This document shows, in pieces, positions 1 to 8,773 of a DNA stretch of 46,836 nt. The stretch's first letter is position 1, and each line of letters starts with the position of its first letter. The notes beneath the pieces are model-generated. The model had not been told where the DNA came from, did no database searches, and was given only the letters and a program-made list of their open reading frames with translations. The DNA is from Sulfurovum sp. GTDB lineage: Bacteria; Campylobacterota; Campylobacteria; Campylobacterales; Sulfurovaceae. The position numbers and the translations under genes are program-made. The stretch is taken from assembly GCA_027029065.1 (NCBI GenBank), contig JALVGO010000288.1, positions 1-46,836 of the forward strand, read 5' to 3'.

Positions 1-1
1 G

Positions 2-625
2 GTTTTGACAGAACAGAACTACCAGTGTGATGTTGCCGAGAGTGTAGGTGATGCCAAGTACTACCTTGACATCCGCAATTATGACCTTGTCCTGCTGGGC
101 TGGGCGGCAAAAAGCCCTTCAGGCAGTCTCAATCTTATTAGTGATATCAAAAAAAATGCCCATAAGACCTCTGTCATTGTCATCTCGGAGCGCATCGACA
201 AAGAGAGTGAGATAGAAGCACTCCGTGCAGGTGCGGATGACTTTATCAGAAAACCGCTCGATGAAGAGATACTGCTTGTACGTATCGAGGCTAAACTCCG
301 GTTTGGTGCATCCAACATTATTGAAATCGATGAGCTTATCATCAATCCGGAAGAGGAGAAGATCATCTATCAGGGCAATGAGATCGAACTGAAAGGGAAA
401 CCTTTTGAAGTCCTTACCCACCTTGCCATGCACAAAGACCAGATCGTTTCCAAAGAACAGCTTCTTGATGCCATCTGGGAAGAGCCTGAACTGGTTACAC
501 CCAATGTTATCGAGGTGGCGATCAACCAGATCAGACAAAAGATGGACAAGCCGCTGGATATCACTACTATCGAGACAGTAAGACGCCGAGGCTACCGATT
601 CTGTTTCCCTAAAAAACTCAGCTGA
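2..625 (+). CDS. hsrA: Orphan OmpR-type response regulator HsrA/CosR (5' end outside window)
   Basis: The visible part has an atypical receiver domain (about the first 100 residues) and a C-terminal winged-helix DNA-binding domain with GKPFEVLTHLA, IWEEPELVTPNVIEVAINQI and VRRRGYRF. These match the essential orphan regulator HP1043/HsrA of Helicobacter and CosR of Campylobacter, which control oxidative-stress and central genes. The family is about 223 residues, so roughly 20 N-terminal residues lie before position 1; the TTG at 5 is internal, not the start. At the usual phospho-acceptor site the sequence reads LVLLGW, with Gly instead of Asp, so phosphorylation-independent action is expected, as in HsrA. 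The neighbouring ferredoxin and ppx follow the order I know from Campylobacter. Confidence 0.9.
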   Translation, partial: VLTEQNYQCDVAESVGDAKYYLDIRNYDLVLLGWAAKSPSGSLNLISDIKKNAHKTSVIVISERIDKESEIEALRAGADDFIRKPLDEEILLVRIEAKLRFGASNIIEIDELIINPEEEKIIYQGNEIELKGKPFEVLTHLAMHKDQIVSKEQLLDAIWEEPELVTPNVIEVAINQIRQKMDKPLDITTIETVRRRGYRFCFPKKLS

Positions 626-653
626 TCCCGCTCTTTTGGACGGGATGAGCGTA
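620..653 (+). terminator. Hairpin just after hsrA
   Basis: The stop codon region reads GCTGATCCCG, a 10-nt loop, then CGGGATGAGC. This gives a stem of about nine pairs with one G-G mismatch. There is no strong T-run after it, so it is a possible rather than certain terminator. Confidence 0.4.
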
Positions 654-698
654 TTTATCCACACATTTTTTCATTACCCCTTTTTTTCACCAATTTTT

Positions 699-858
699 CC
701 CAAATCTCGAAATAGGATTCTTTGAATTTGTGTTATGCTCGTATTTACGGGGTTTGCAGAAAATTTGAGTCGCACCCGTAGGTTCGACGATGATTTTATG
801 CGAAGCCCGTGAATGCGATGATGATGCAAAGTCATGAATTTCTATTTCGAGATTTGGG
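699..858. repeat. About 160-bp element with 17-bp perfect terminal inverted repeats
   Basis: This fills most of the 306-bp gap between hsrA and the ferredoxin gene. The left arm at 699-715 (CCCAAATCTCGAAATAG) is exactly complementary to the right arm at 842-858. The interior has no ORF and several short palindromic stretches. Size, ends and position resemble a miniature non-autonomous element (MITE-like), but no second copy occurs in this window. The right end lies about 70 bp upstream of the ferredoxin start, so it may form part of that gene's leader or promoter. The remainder of the gap (859-931) holds AT-rich sequence with TATAAC-like boxes and the ferredoxin ribosome-binding site. Confidence 0.6.
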
Positions 859-931
859 TTTTTAAATAAAGCATAAGGTTTGTTGGGTTATAACTCCCTA
901 TAACGAAAACCAGTGACAAAAGGAAGAGAAA

Positions 932-1183
932 TTGGCATTAATGATTACAGATGAGTGCATCGCGTGTGATGCATGCAGAGAAGAGTGTCCAAACGAAGCC
1001 ATTGAAGAGAATGATCCTATCTATATTATCGATCCGGACAGATGTACAGAATGTGTTGGACATTTTGACGAACCTCAGTGTATCGCAGTCTGTCCGGTTG
1101 ACTGTATTATTTCCGATCCGGACAATGTTGAAAACATTGATGAACTGAAATTCAAATTTGAAAAACTTCAGGAAGAAGAGTAA
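932..1183 (+). CDS. fdxB: 2[4Fe-4S] ferredoxin (YfhL/FdxB type)
   Basis: This 83-residue cytoplasmic electron carrier has a first cluster motif CIACDACREECP and a second motif CTEC-X8-CIAVCP. The eight-residue insertion between cysteines is typical of the Allochromatium/YfhL type with low-potential clusters. I chose TTG at 932 because AGGA sits seven bases before it and MALMITDEC matches family starts; ATG at 941 (MITDEC) is the alternative but is too far from that site. It ends six bases before ppx, so the two are probably cotranscribed. A second, different ferredoxin lies at 38499-38774. Confidence 0.9.
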   Translation: MALMITDECIACDACREECPNEAIEENDPIYIIDPDRCTECVGHFDEPQCIAVCPVDCIISDPDNVENIDELKFKFEKLQEEE

Positions 1184-1189
1184 TACCTG

Positions 1190-2716
1190 ATGGCAAAACG
1201 AACCGCGATCATTGATATCGGTTCGAACTCCGCCAGACTGGTTATCTTTGAAAAAACAAGCCGTTACGGTTTTCACCTTATCTGTGAACAAAAATCGAAA
1301 GTTCGCATTGGAGAAGGTGCCTATGAAAAAAACGGCTACCTGCAGCCTGTCGGCATCAGACGGGCATTTCTCGCACTGCAATCCTTTTTACACACTATAG
1401 AGAAGTATCAGGCACACAAGACACTCTGTGTTGCTACTTCTGCCCTGAGAGACGCACCCAATGGCACCATTTTCGTCAAATGGATCAAAAAAGAACTTGG
1501 GCTCTCCATTAAGATCATCGATGGCAACAAAGAGGCTCTTTACGGTGCCATAGCGGCAAAGAACTTGCTGCCTGTCACCAAAGCTGTCACCATCGACATT
1601 GGCGGCGGCTCATCCGATATGGCACTGATAGAGCATGGACAGATTGTAGATACCTATTCTCTCAACTTGGGAACCGTACGGCTTAAAGAGCTCTTTTTTG
1701 ACAAAGAAACCTCCAGAGACACAGCACGCAAAAAAGCCGCTGCATATATCCAAAAAGCACTGACCGCCCTACCTCCCCATTTTCACAGTACTGTAGCCAT
1801 TGGTATAGGCGGCACTGCAAGGACACTGAGCAAAGGGATTATGAAGCGTACAGGCTATCCGCTTGACAAGCTGCACGCTTTCTCCTACACCGTAGCGGAA
1901 AACAGCCAGTATTTTCGTGATATTACCCGATCAAGTGCCAAGGGACTAAAAAAGTTCTCTCTGAAAAAGAACCGATACGATACCATCCGGGAAGGTACAC
2001 TGATATGGTCAGAGATATTGCATACCATCGGCGCAGAAACTGTCATGACAAGTGCAGTGGGGGTCAGAGAAGGGGTCTTTCTCTCTCAGACACTCAAACA
2101 TAACAGACTCTCCTTCCCCGAAGGCATCAACCCAAGTATCACATCATTGCTTGACCGTTTCAAACCCTATGTCAATATCGAATCGAAAAAGAAGAACAAA
2201 CTCAAAATTGCAAACGATCTCTACCGCACAATGCAACCAGAAATCTGTGATGATATGTGCTATCTTTCCCAACTACAGGCTGCGCTGAAACTTTCCAATA
2301 TCGGGAAAACACTGACCATCTACAAATCCCATCAGCATGCATTTTACATCGCCATGCAGGAACTCAACTACGGGTTTACCCATAAAGAGATCATTCTCAT
2401 TGCACTGCTGCTGAGGATGCATGGCAAAGAGCTGCTGCATAAACCGCTTTTTCAAAGCTTTGAATCGATGCTTCCGTCAAAAGAAGAACTCCTCTGGCTC
2501 AGTTTTATCTACACACTGACCGTCTTCATCCACGAAGCCTCAAACAGTGCCAAAGTCCTTTTCAGTTATACAGACAAAATACTCAAAATCACATCGGACA
2601 AACCGCTCTATCTGGCTAAAGAGAAGATCAAATCACTGGAAAAACCGGTTCCCTTCGCAATTATCATAGAGGACCAGGAGAAGCTACCCAAGTGCAAAGC
2701 ACTGGGCATAGAATAA
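1190..2716 (+). CDS. ppx: Ppx/GppA family exopolyphosphatase / pppGpp phosphohydrolase
   Basis: This 508-residue member of the ASKHA superfamily removes terminal phosphate from polyphosphate and/or converts pppGpp to ppGpp. Visible motifs are the phosphate-1 loop IIDIGSNSARLVIFE near residue 10, phosphate-2 VTIDIGGGSSDMALIE near 130 and the GIGGTARTLSKG loop near 205. The C-terminal half is helical, like the HD-like domain of long Ppx proteins. It starts with ATG six bases after the ferredoxin stop. Sequence alone does not separate Ppx from GppA activity. A period-7 AATTTTT array begins just after the stop. Confidence 0.9.
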   Translation: MAKRTAIIDIGSNSARLVIFEKTSRYGFHLICEQKSKVRIGEGAYEKNGYLQPVGIRRAFLALQSFLHTIEKYQAHKTLCVATSALRDAPNGTIFVKWIKKELGLSIKIIDGNKEALYGAIAAKNLLPVTKAVTIDIGGGSSDMALIEHGQIVDTYSLNLGTVRLKELFFDKETSRDTARKKAAAYIQKALTALPPHFHSTVAIGIGGTARTLSKGIMKRTGYPLDKLHAFSYTVAENSQYFRDITRSSAKGLKKFSLKKNRYDTIREGTLIWSEILHTIGAETVMTSAVGVREGVFLSQTLKHNRLSFPEGINPSITSLLDRFKPYVNIESKKKNKLKIANDLYRTMQPEICDDMCYLSQLQAALKLSNIGKTLTIYKSHQHAFYIAMQELNYGFTHKEIILIALLLRMHGKELLHKPLFQSFESMLPSKEELLWLSFIYTLTVFIHEASNSAKVLFSYTDKILKITSDKPLYLAKEKIKSLEKPVPFAIIIEDQEKLPKCKALGIE

Positions 2717-2717
2717 G

Positions 2718-2742
2718 TTTTTAATTTTTAATTTTTAATTTT
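2718..2742. repeat. Heptamer tandem array (TTTTTAA unit) after ppx
   Basis: Three and a half copies of a 7-nt unit start immediately after the ppx TAA. The gap to the bamA stop is only 54 bp. It belongs to the set of period-7 arrays spread through the window. Confidence 0.65.
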
Positions 2743-2770
2743 GACATACGCTCCCGCATATTGTCAAGCC

Positions 2771-5083
2771 TTAGAACTTCGATCCCATAGAGAACTCAAA
2801 CGTCGATGTCTCATCACCTGGTTTATCGTCAAGTGCATATCCAAAGACAAGGTTGATCGGTCCGAAACCTGACTGCCACTCAATCACTGCACCGACCGAT
2901 GAGCGTGTCATGTCATCCTGTTCATAGTATTTTCTCTCTCCCTCTGCCGTTGTATAGGGCTCAGGATCCATACCGATCACACCGATATCATAGAAAAATG
3001 CCAAACGCATCTTCGCTGCTTCGGAAAGGGGAATACTTGCTTCTACAGTTGCTGAAGTACGGTAGGTTCCTCCTATTCTGTCTCCGTTTGGCAGGACTGG
3101 GGCGATAGAGTATGGCTGATATCCTCTTACACTTCCGATACCACCCATGAAAAGCCGTTCAGCTACGGGTAGTTTTTCATCATCACTGCGTCTTTTAATA
3201 TAGCTTCCCCGTGCCTTGAAACGCAGAATAAGGTCATAATCGATCATATCCTCCATCCCGTAGTAGGCACCGAACTTTGCATTGATCTTCGTAAAGTCAC
3301 CATACCCGTCAGGATAGGTCGTTGCATTGTAGTCATCTCCATCAAGCTGTGCAAACTCTGCACTCAAAGAGGCGATATACCCTTCTCTTGGAAGATAGTA
3401 GTCATCTGTATTGTCAAAAGAGAGACTTGCAAATCCGGAAAGTTTTTTGTACTGGTCATTATAGATACGACGCTGAATTGCACTGAGTGCCGCATCATCA
3501 TTATAGGTCGATTTATTGTCAACATAACCGATACCTACCGATGCATACCAGTGTCTGGCAAACTGCCGTCCAAGGTTCAGGGAGCCGCCAAGGCTGTCTT
3601 CTGTATAGTCGATATACTCATAGTTTCGTTTATAGAGACTCAAACCGAGGCTATACATACTGTCCCATATCTTGGGGTTAACGAAAGAGAGGTTATAGCT
3701 TTGTGAAATCTTTGAAATATCAAATCCGAGACTTCCCGTAATACCGGTACCAAAAAGGTTTTTGTCCGATACACTGGCATTGAGCATCAACCCTTCATAG
3801 CTTCCGTATCCCCCTCCCAGTGAGATTGTACCGGTAGAGGCTTCCTTGACCTTGACAAGCAGGTCAATCTGATCTTCCGATACACGCTGGCTCTGGATAT
3901 CCACGCTCTCAAAGAAACCGGTTCTTCCCAGTGCACTCTTGCTCTCCTTCAGGTCTGTAGCATTAAATGTATCTCCCGGTGCAAGATAGATATACCGTCG
4001 GATAACCCGGTCTTTGGTTGTATCATTCCCTGAGATGAGTACATCATGAATTTTTACTTTCTTGCCGGGATGTATTACATACTTGAGGTTTACCACTCTC
4101 TTTTGTGCATCTTTGTTAAGCTGGGGAGATACCTTTGCATAGGCATATCCAAGATCACCTACGGTACTTTTGATCATCTCCATATCTTTTCGCATCTTCT
4201 GAATATTGAAAATTCTGCCCTTTGTCATCTTCAGGTTATCCTGAAGTGCATGGATATCAAGCCCTTTCAGACTGCCCGCAATCGAAACGTTCCCTACACG
4301 ATACTGTGGTCCCTCTTTGATCTGATAATCGATCTCTGCTGTATAGTTACTGTAATCGACCCGCATCAGAGGCTTGCTCACTTCCGCATCAAGGTAGCCA
4401 TGTTTCATATAGGTCTCTTTAAGCCGGTATGCATCATACTCCAACTGGTCAACTTTGACTTCACCATCGTTCATAAAGGGCATCCAACCGAGGAGATCTT
4501 CCTCTTTGTTGACAAGTTCATGTTCCAGATCACTCTTGCTAAGCGCTTTCGCTCCTCTAAAGTTGATCTTTTTGATCTTGATCTTTTCACCCTTGTTGAC
4601 TTCAAAGGTAACTGCAACCGCACTTTTACCGACAGGGGTTTCGGTTACTTCAACAACAGAGTCATAGTTTCCCTCACTTTGAAGACGTTCGATCAAAAGT
4701 TTTTTTGCCTGCTGAATACGACTTTCATCATAAAGATCTCCTTTTTTCAAACCGATCGTTTTAAGCAGTTTGTCACCTTCATCTCCGGAACCGAAGCCTT
4801 TGATCTCTATGTTTGCAATCGCTTTTTTCTCTTTAAAGTGATAGATCAGTGTTCCACCTTCACGGTCAACCCACACATCTTCAAAATACCCCTGATTGAA
4901 AAAATTGACAATCGATTCATTGATCTTGGCAATATCCATCTCATCACCGACATGCACTCCTGCTACTTCCATTGCAACCGACTTGGAAAGGTGATGGAGC
5001 TCGTCAAATTTGATCTGCGTGATTTTCTGTGCCAGCAGCAAAGAGCCCACAAGCATCCATAAGAGTACGATTTTTCTTATCAT
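2771..5083 (-). CDS. bamA: Outer membrane protein assembly factor BamA
   Basis: This 770-residue Omp85 protein inserts beta-barrel proteins into the outer membrane. An N-terminal signal peptide (MIRKIVLLWMLVGSLLLA) is followed by about five POTRA repeats (residues about 20-420; repeat signatures such as GDLYDESRIQQAKKLL and VRNVxI-like strands). A 16-strand barrel follows from about 430 and ends in FSMGSKF with terminal Phe. The lid-loop motif GSVRGYQ (VRGF/Y) is present near residue 650. AAGGTGA precedes the ATG. It diverges from tyrA, an order shared with Campylobacter. Length is close to E. coli BamA (about 810). Confidence 0.95.
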   Translation of the reverse strand: MIRKIVLLWMLVGSLLLAQKITQIKFDELHHLSKSVAMEVAGVHVGDEMDIAKINESIVNFFNQGYFEDVWVDREGGTLIYHFKEKKAIANIEIKGFGSGDEGDKLLKTIGLKKGDLYDESRIQQAKKLLIERLQSEGNYDSVVEVTETPVGKSAVAVTFEVNKGEKIKIKKINFRGAKALSKSDLEHELVNKEEDLLGWMPFMNDGEVKVDQLEYDAYRLKETYMKHGYLDAEVSKPLMRVDYSNYTAEIDYQIKEGPQYRVGNVSIAGSLKGLDIHALQDNLKMTKGRIFNIQKMRKDMEMIKSTVGDLGYAYAKVSPQLNKDAQKRVVNLKYVIHPGKKVKIHDVLISGNDTTKDRVIRRYIYLAPGDTFNATDLKESKSALGRTGFFESVDIQSQRVSEDQIDLLVKVKEASTGTISLGGGYGSYEGLMLNASVSDKNLFGTGITGSLGFDISKISQSYNLSFVNPKIWDSMYSLGLSLYKRNYEYIDYTEDSLGGSLNLGRQFARHWYASVGIGYVDNKSTYNDDAALSAIQRRIYNDQYKKLSGFASLSFDNTDDYYLPREGYIASLSAEFAQLDGDDYNATTYPDGYGDFTKINAKFGAYYGMEDMIDYDLILRFKARGSYIKRRSDDEKLPVAERLFMGGIGSVRGYQPYSIAPVLPNGDRIGGTYRTSATVEASIPLSEAAKMRLAFFYDIGVIGMDPEPYTTAEGERKYYEQDDMTRSSVGAVIEWQSGFGPINLVFGYALDDKPGDETSTFEFSMGSKF

Positions 5084-5151
5084 AGAGAGTCACCTTGAAA
5101 AATAATTTGCATCAATTTTATCGTCTTTTCAATAAGAGACGTATGAAAAGA

Positions 5152-5160
5152 TGCTATAAT
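5152..5160 (+). promoter_or_regulatory. Probable extended -10 promoter of tyrA
   Basis: TGCTATAAT is a strong extended -10 box, 58 bp upstream of the tyrA ATG, in the divergent bamA-tyrA spacer. There is no obvious -35 hexamer, which is usual for sigma-70 promoters in Campylobacterota. Confidence 0.6.
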
Positions 5161-5217
5161 CCCACAAACGCCCCGAGCACGTGTCTGGAGGGGAATTCAA
5201 GACTACAGGGAAACGGC

Positions 5218-6057
5218 ATGAAAGCAAAGAAAATCGGTATTGTGGGACTGGGACTGATGGGCGGTTCTCTCTCGCTTGCGCTTCAGAAAACAGGTATAAA
5301 ACACCATTTCGTCGGACTCGATCACAACCCCAAACACTGTACAAAAGCACTTGAACTTGGACTGGTTGACGAGATGGTCGACTCCCTCGATGCCATCAGT
5401 GACTGTGACATTATCATTCTGACTATTCCCGTAGACGGCATCATTGCCACAGCACAGCAGCTTCGCCCTAAAAAACCCGATTGTACTGTCATTGATCTTG
5501 GCAGTACCAAAGCAAAAATCTCCGAGAGCATTCCCAAAAAAACCAGACACTTTTTTGTCACTGCACACCCTATGACAGGAACGGAGAAATTCGGTCCGTC
5601 TGCGGCACTGCCTGACCTTTATGAAGGAAAAGTAGTTGTTCTCTGCGATATGGAAAAGAGCGGAGAGGTACAGCAGACCAGAGCCAAAAAGCTCTTTACC
5701 TCCATCGGGATGAAACTGGTCTTCATGGATGCCAAAGCCCATGACCGCCATGCTGCCTTCATCTCCCATATGCCCCATGCACTCAGCTATGCCCTTGCCA
5801 ATGCCGTCATGCGTCAGGAAGACCCCCAAAGCATCGTAGCTCTTGCCGGAGGGGGGTTCAAAGATATGAGCCGTATTGCCAAATCGAGCCCCAGCATGTG
5901 GGAAGATATCTTCAGGCAAAACAAAACCAACCTCATCGATGCGATAGAGGCATTTGAAAAAGAGCTCAAATCCTGTCGCCAAATGGTTGAGAATGAAGCG
6001 TGGGATTCACTCAATAAGTGGATGAAAGAGGCAAACGGGTTACATGATATTCTTTAA
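5218..6057 (+). CDS. tyrA: Prephenate/arogenate dehydrogenase TyrA
   Basis: This 279-residue cytosolic enzyme oxidatively decarboxylates prephenate for tyrosine synthesis. The Rossmann motif GIVGLGLMGGSLSLAL lies right at the N-terminus. HPMTGTEKFGPSAA and AHDRHAAFISHMPHAL are the conserved substrate-binding segments. The open frame extends upstream to 5095, but that part lies over the promoter and lacks homology. ATG at 5218 has AGGG about eight bases upstream and gives the family start MKAKKIGIVG. No chorismate mutase or ACT domain is fused; PheA at 43238 carries both. Confidence 0.93.
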   Translation: MKAKKIGIVGLGLMGGSLSLALQKTGIKHHFVGLDHNPKHCTKALELGLVDEMVDSLDAISDCDIIILTIPVDGIIATAQQLRPKKPDCTVIDLGSTKAKISESIPKKTRHFFVTAHPMTGTEKFGPSAALPDLYEGKVVVLCDMEKSGEVQQTRAKKLFTSIGMKLVFMDAKAHDRHAAFISHMPHALSYALANAVMRQEDPQSIVALAGGGFKDMSRIAKSSPSMWEDIFRQNKTNLIDAIEAFEKELKSCRQMVENEAWDSLNKWMKEANGLHDIL

Positions 6058-6068
6058 GGCAGAGGACA

Positions 6069-6093
6069 TTCCCCATACATGATAGTATGGGAA
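6069..6093. terminator. Hairpin between convergent tyrA and outer-membrane gene
   Basis: CCCATAC and GTATGGG form a 7-bp stem with a 6-nt loop, flanked by TTC/GAA. It sits 12 bp after tyrA and 14 bp after the convergent gene. It could act in both directions, though T-runs are short. Confidence 0.45.
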
Positions 6094-6106
6094 ACGGCTA
6101 GTCCAT

Positions 6107-6670
6107 TTAAAACTGATACCCAAGTTTTACAAAAACTTTTGCATTATTAAAGTCTTGATCTACACCTGCAATAGTTGCATCCGCTGTCCACTCATATTTC
6201 ACTTCCGCACCTGCAAAAATATTGTCTGCAAGATCCGTACGGATACTTGCACCTACTCCATAAGTAAAAATTGTATCATCATCGTTACCAATTTCGACTC
6301 TTGCTACACCAAGTGTCGGTCCCACACCCACTTTAGTTCCTTCCACAACATTGAATATATAATGCGGATTGATATTTGCCTGAAGTATTTGGATACCATC
6401 ATTATCATAGTTAGTAATCTGTATCTGCTGTCTTACAGTATCTGTTAAAAAGCAGTTAAAAGAAAGTTCTGCACCATAGAATCCTTTCCAATCATCTATC
6501 ATGCTGTTGTCAATATCCATTGCTCCACCGATCAATGCAATAGCCGGCATAAAACCTCCTGACATCTCCTGCAAATCGGGTGTTTCTACTGCCGGTTCTA
6601 CCGGAGCGATATCACCACCAGCCATGACCAAAGTCGATGCGACCAATGAAAGTAAAAGTGTTTTTTTCAT
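6107..6670 (-). CDS. Small outer-membrane beta-barrel protein
   Basis: This 187-residue protein starts with the Sec signal peptide MKKTLLLSLVASTLVMA. The mature part is rich in alternating hydrophobic strands separated by acidic turns and ends in KLGYQF, the aromatic C-terminus recognised by the BAM machine. It resembles eight-stranded OmpA/opacity-type barrels, but no specific family or function is clear. The frame runs upstream to 6703, yet AGGA lies correctly before the ATG at 6670. It is convergent with tyrA, and its own upstream region holds two short palindromes. Confidence 0.75.
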   Translation of the reverse strand: MKKTLLLSLVASTLVMAGGDIAPVEPAVETPDLQEMSGGFMPAIALIGGAMDIDNSMIDDWKGFYGAELSFNCFLTDTVRQQIQITNYDNDGIQILQANINPHYIFNVVEGTKVGVGPTLGVARVEIGNDDDTIFTYGVGASIRTDLADNIFAGAEVKYEWTADATIAGVDQDFNNAKVFVKLGYQF

Positions 6671-6714
6671 ATTTTTATCCTTTTTTGTTTGGTTTGTGAT
6701 CATTTGTCAACATG

Positions 6715-6750
6715 GGAGTATACTCCATAAACATTACTCCTATAAGTAAT
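6715..6750. promoter_or_regulatory. Paired palindromes upstream of outer-membrane gene
   Basis: GGAGTATACTCC at 6715-6726 is a perfect 12-bp palindrome. ATTACT/AGTAAT at 6733-6750 is a second dyad with a 6-bp spacer. They lie 45-80 bp upstream of the ATG at 6670, where an operator would be expected. GGAGTATACT recurs at 16025-16034 upstream of moxR. Confidence 0.4.
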
Positions 6751-6866
6751 ACAACAGAATTTGATAGTGCACAAAAACAGGAAAATAATAATCATATCTA
6801 TTTTAGAAAAACCAAAAAAACACCACACTATCATCTTTGTATATATTTTAGAAGTACACCAAAATA

Positions 6867-8756
6867 TTAAAGTCGATACCGAAACGTTGCTACAACTTCT
6901 GCCTTTTCTCCTATCTGTGCCTCTATCGCTTGTTTCAATGCTTTTTTTGCTTCAGATGTCAACCTTCCTGTCGTTACAGCATCACACTCGATACGAAGCA
7001 ATGTAGGGGTATCTGTTACATACAAGTGCGTCAATGTTATGCGTTCTGTTCCTATATGGAAAACTGTATTGGTCAGCATCTGGTTGATACGGCTGTGGGT
7101 CTGCATAGTCACAAAGGCATGGTAGAGCGGTATCGAAACTACCAACACTATCAACAGCCATATTACCATCCCTTTTTTTGCAAGATGCAGTGGAGAAAAG
7201 CCTAGTATCGTAAAGGTCAATGCCGCAGCGAATACAATACCCACAAGGTTGGTCACAAAGAGCAAAAAGGCACTGTAGAACATGTGCCATTCTCCCCACC
7301 CCAGACCAATACCGGAAACTGCTATCGGCGGCACCAATGCTACGGCGATCGCCACACCGGCAAGCGAACTTGCAATTTTCTCATTGCTCTTCACATACGC
7401 AGCTGCCACCCCTGAAACAATCGCGATAAAAAGATCCAGTATTGTCGGACTCAGACGTCCCGCCATCTCCGGTGTGAGTCGCTCTATTGGGGTCAACAAA
7501 GATGTCAGTGCCGCAGTCGCGATAACGGCAAGCACACCTACTGCTATGGTTTTGGCACCGCTGCCAAGCAGTGCACCATCCTGACGCAGCACCCCCATAC
7601 TGAGTGAAATAATCGGCTGCATCAAAGGGGCCAAGAGCATCGCACCGATAATCACGGATGAGGAGTTGACAAAAAGTCCAAATGTAGCGATCAGTGTCGA
7701 GAGGATCAACAATGTCAAAAAGGTAGCGCTCAACCTGCTCTCTTCTCTAAGGTTGGTAAAGAGTGCAGCATACTGTTCACGGCTTGCATGCGAAAAGAGC
7801 GGGATCCCTTCACCAAGGAACCCGATGCGCTCTTCATCGGAAGGCAGATGATCGACTTTGATCGTCTCTTTGGTATTTTTCTCCCGGCTGTTTCGTTCCC
7901 AAAACGCTTCACCCACACTAAGCCGAAGTACCGCCTGCTTGGTCTCAAGACTGGCAGGACTCTCTCCTGCTTCCTGCGAATCGATCACGATCGGCAAAGG
8001 GGTTTGGGGTTCGATATCGATAAGAGAACTCCGGATAAATCCAACCGAAGCAGGCATCCTGCTCGGTGTCAAGTGAGAAACAAGTGATTTAAAAAGATAT
8101 CCGACATACTGAAGCATCGACTGGGGAGAGAGGATCACCACTGTAGACTTTCCATCCATCACACTAAGCTCCGAAGCAATCAGCTTGGAGGCAAAGGTAC
8201 GGTTGTTGTACTCTATGCCAACCACACCTGCAGCAGAAAACTTCATCTCATTACCGTTGGCAACGGTGATCTTCATCTTGGTATGCTTAAGCTGCTTGAC
8301 ACGGGAGAGTGTCTTCCAAAAATATCCCAGCCGCTCTCCCCAACTCTTTTGACCGATACTGCTCTCAAACTGATCCAGTGGCGGCGCTTCCCCGATGACC
8401 GCTTCCTGCAATACGATCTGTCCGTTACAGTAGAGCAAGTCTATCCTCTCTTCTGTAGGTTCCAGTGCCAGCTTTACAGCATCTTCAAGTTTGGAGGGGA
8501 GTGCAAAAGTTCTTACGAGGTTTTTCTGCTCATCTGTCGGGATGATTCCCAGTGTAATGTCTTTTTCAAGCACAGTGGGAATCACACACTTGATCGATGC
8601 AAGCGAACCGCTGACAATCACATGGGTGACACTATTCGGATGCTCTGCCAAAAATGTATCAATTGGCATAATCTCTACATCATCAGGTAAGAGTGCCAAT
8701 GCCTTGACTTCCTCAACAAACGCTTCTTGTCCGGTCTCATATAGATAAAAAATCAT
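6867..8756 (-). CDS. DUF389 membrane protein with lipid-kinase-like N-terminal region
   Basis: This 629-residue protein has two parts. Residues about 330-590 form the multi-helix DUF389 (TIGR00341-like) membrane domain, with NSSSVIIGAMLLAPLMQPII and several further hydrophobic helices. Residues 1-300 follow the diacylglycerol-kinase/YegS pattern: HVIVSGSLASI, LGIIPTDEQKNLVRTFALPS, RIDLLYCNGQ and PLPIVIDSQE. The catalytic GGDGT loop is not conserved (SGSLA), so kinase activity is doubtful. Function is unknown. It starts 17 bp after batD and is the last gene of the Bat cluster. Confidence 0.8.
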   Translation of the reverse strand: MIFYLYETGQEAFVEEVKALALLPDDVEIMPIDTFLAEHPNSVTHVIVSGSLASIKCVIPTVLEKDITLGIIPTDEQKNLVRTFALPSKLEDAVKLALEPTEERIDLLYCNGQIVLQEAVIGEAPPLDQFESSIGQKSWGERLGYFWKTLSRVKQLKHTKMKITVANGNEMKFSAAGVVGIEYNNRTFASKLIASELSVMDGKSTVVILSPQSMLQYVGYLFKSLVSHLTPSRMPASVGFIRSSLIDIEPQTPLPIVIDSQEAGESPASLETKQAVLRLSVGEAFWERNSREKNTKETIKVDHLPSDEERIGFLGEGIPLFSHASREQYAALFTNLREESRLSATFLTLLILSTLIATFGLFVNSSSVIIGAMLLAPLMQPIISLSMGVLRQDGALLGSGAKTIAVGVLAVIATAALTSLLTPIERLTPEMAGRLSPTILDLFIAIVSGVAAAYVKSNEKIASSLAGVAIAVALVPPIAVSGIGLGWGEWHMFYSAFLLFVTNLVGIVFAAALTFTILGFSPLHLAKKGMVIWLLIVLVVSIPLYHAFVTMQTHSRINQMLTNTVFHIGTERITLTHLYVTDTPTLLRIECDAVTTGRLTSEAKKALKQAIEAQIGEKAEVVATFRYRL

Positions 8757-8773
8757 GAGCTATTATAACGAGA

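Noticed and set aside
4046..5062. 338-residue plus-strand open frame inside bamA
   Set aside because: It is antisense to a clear bamA, with no recognisable domain and no ribosome-binding site.
5095..5217. Upstream extension of tyrA
   Set aside because: It covers the TATAAT promoter and lacks homology. The ATG at 5218 has a good ribosome-binding site and gives the Rossmann motif its usual place.
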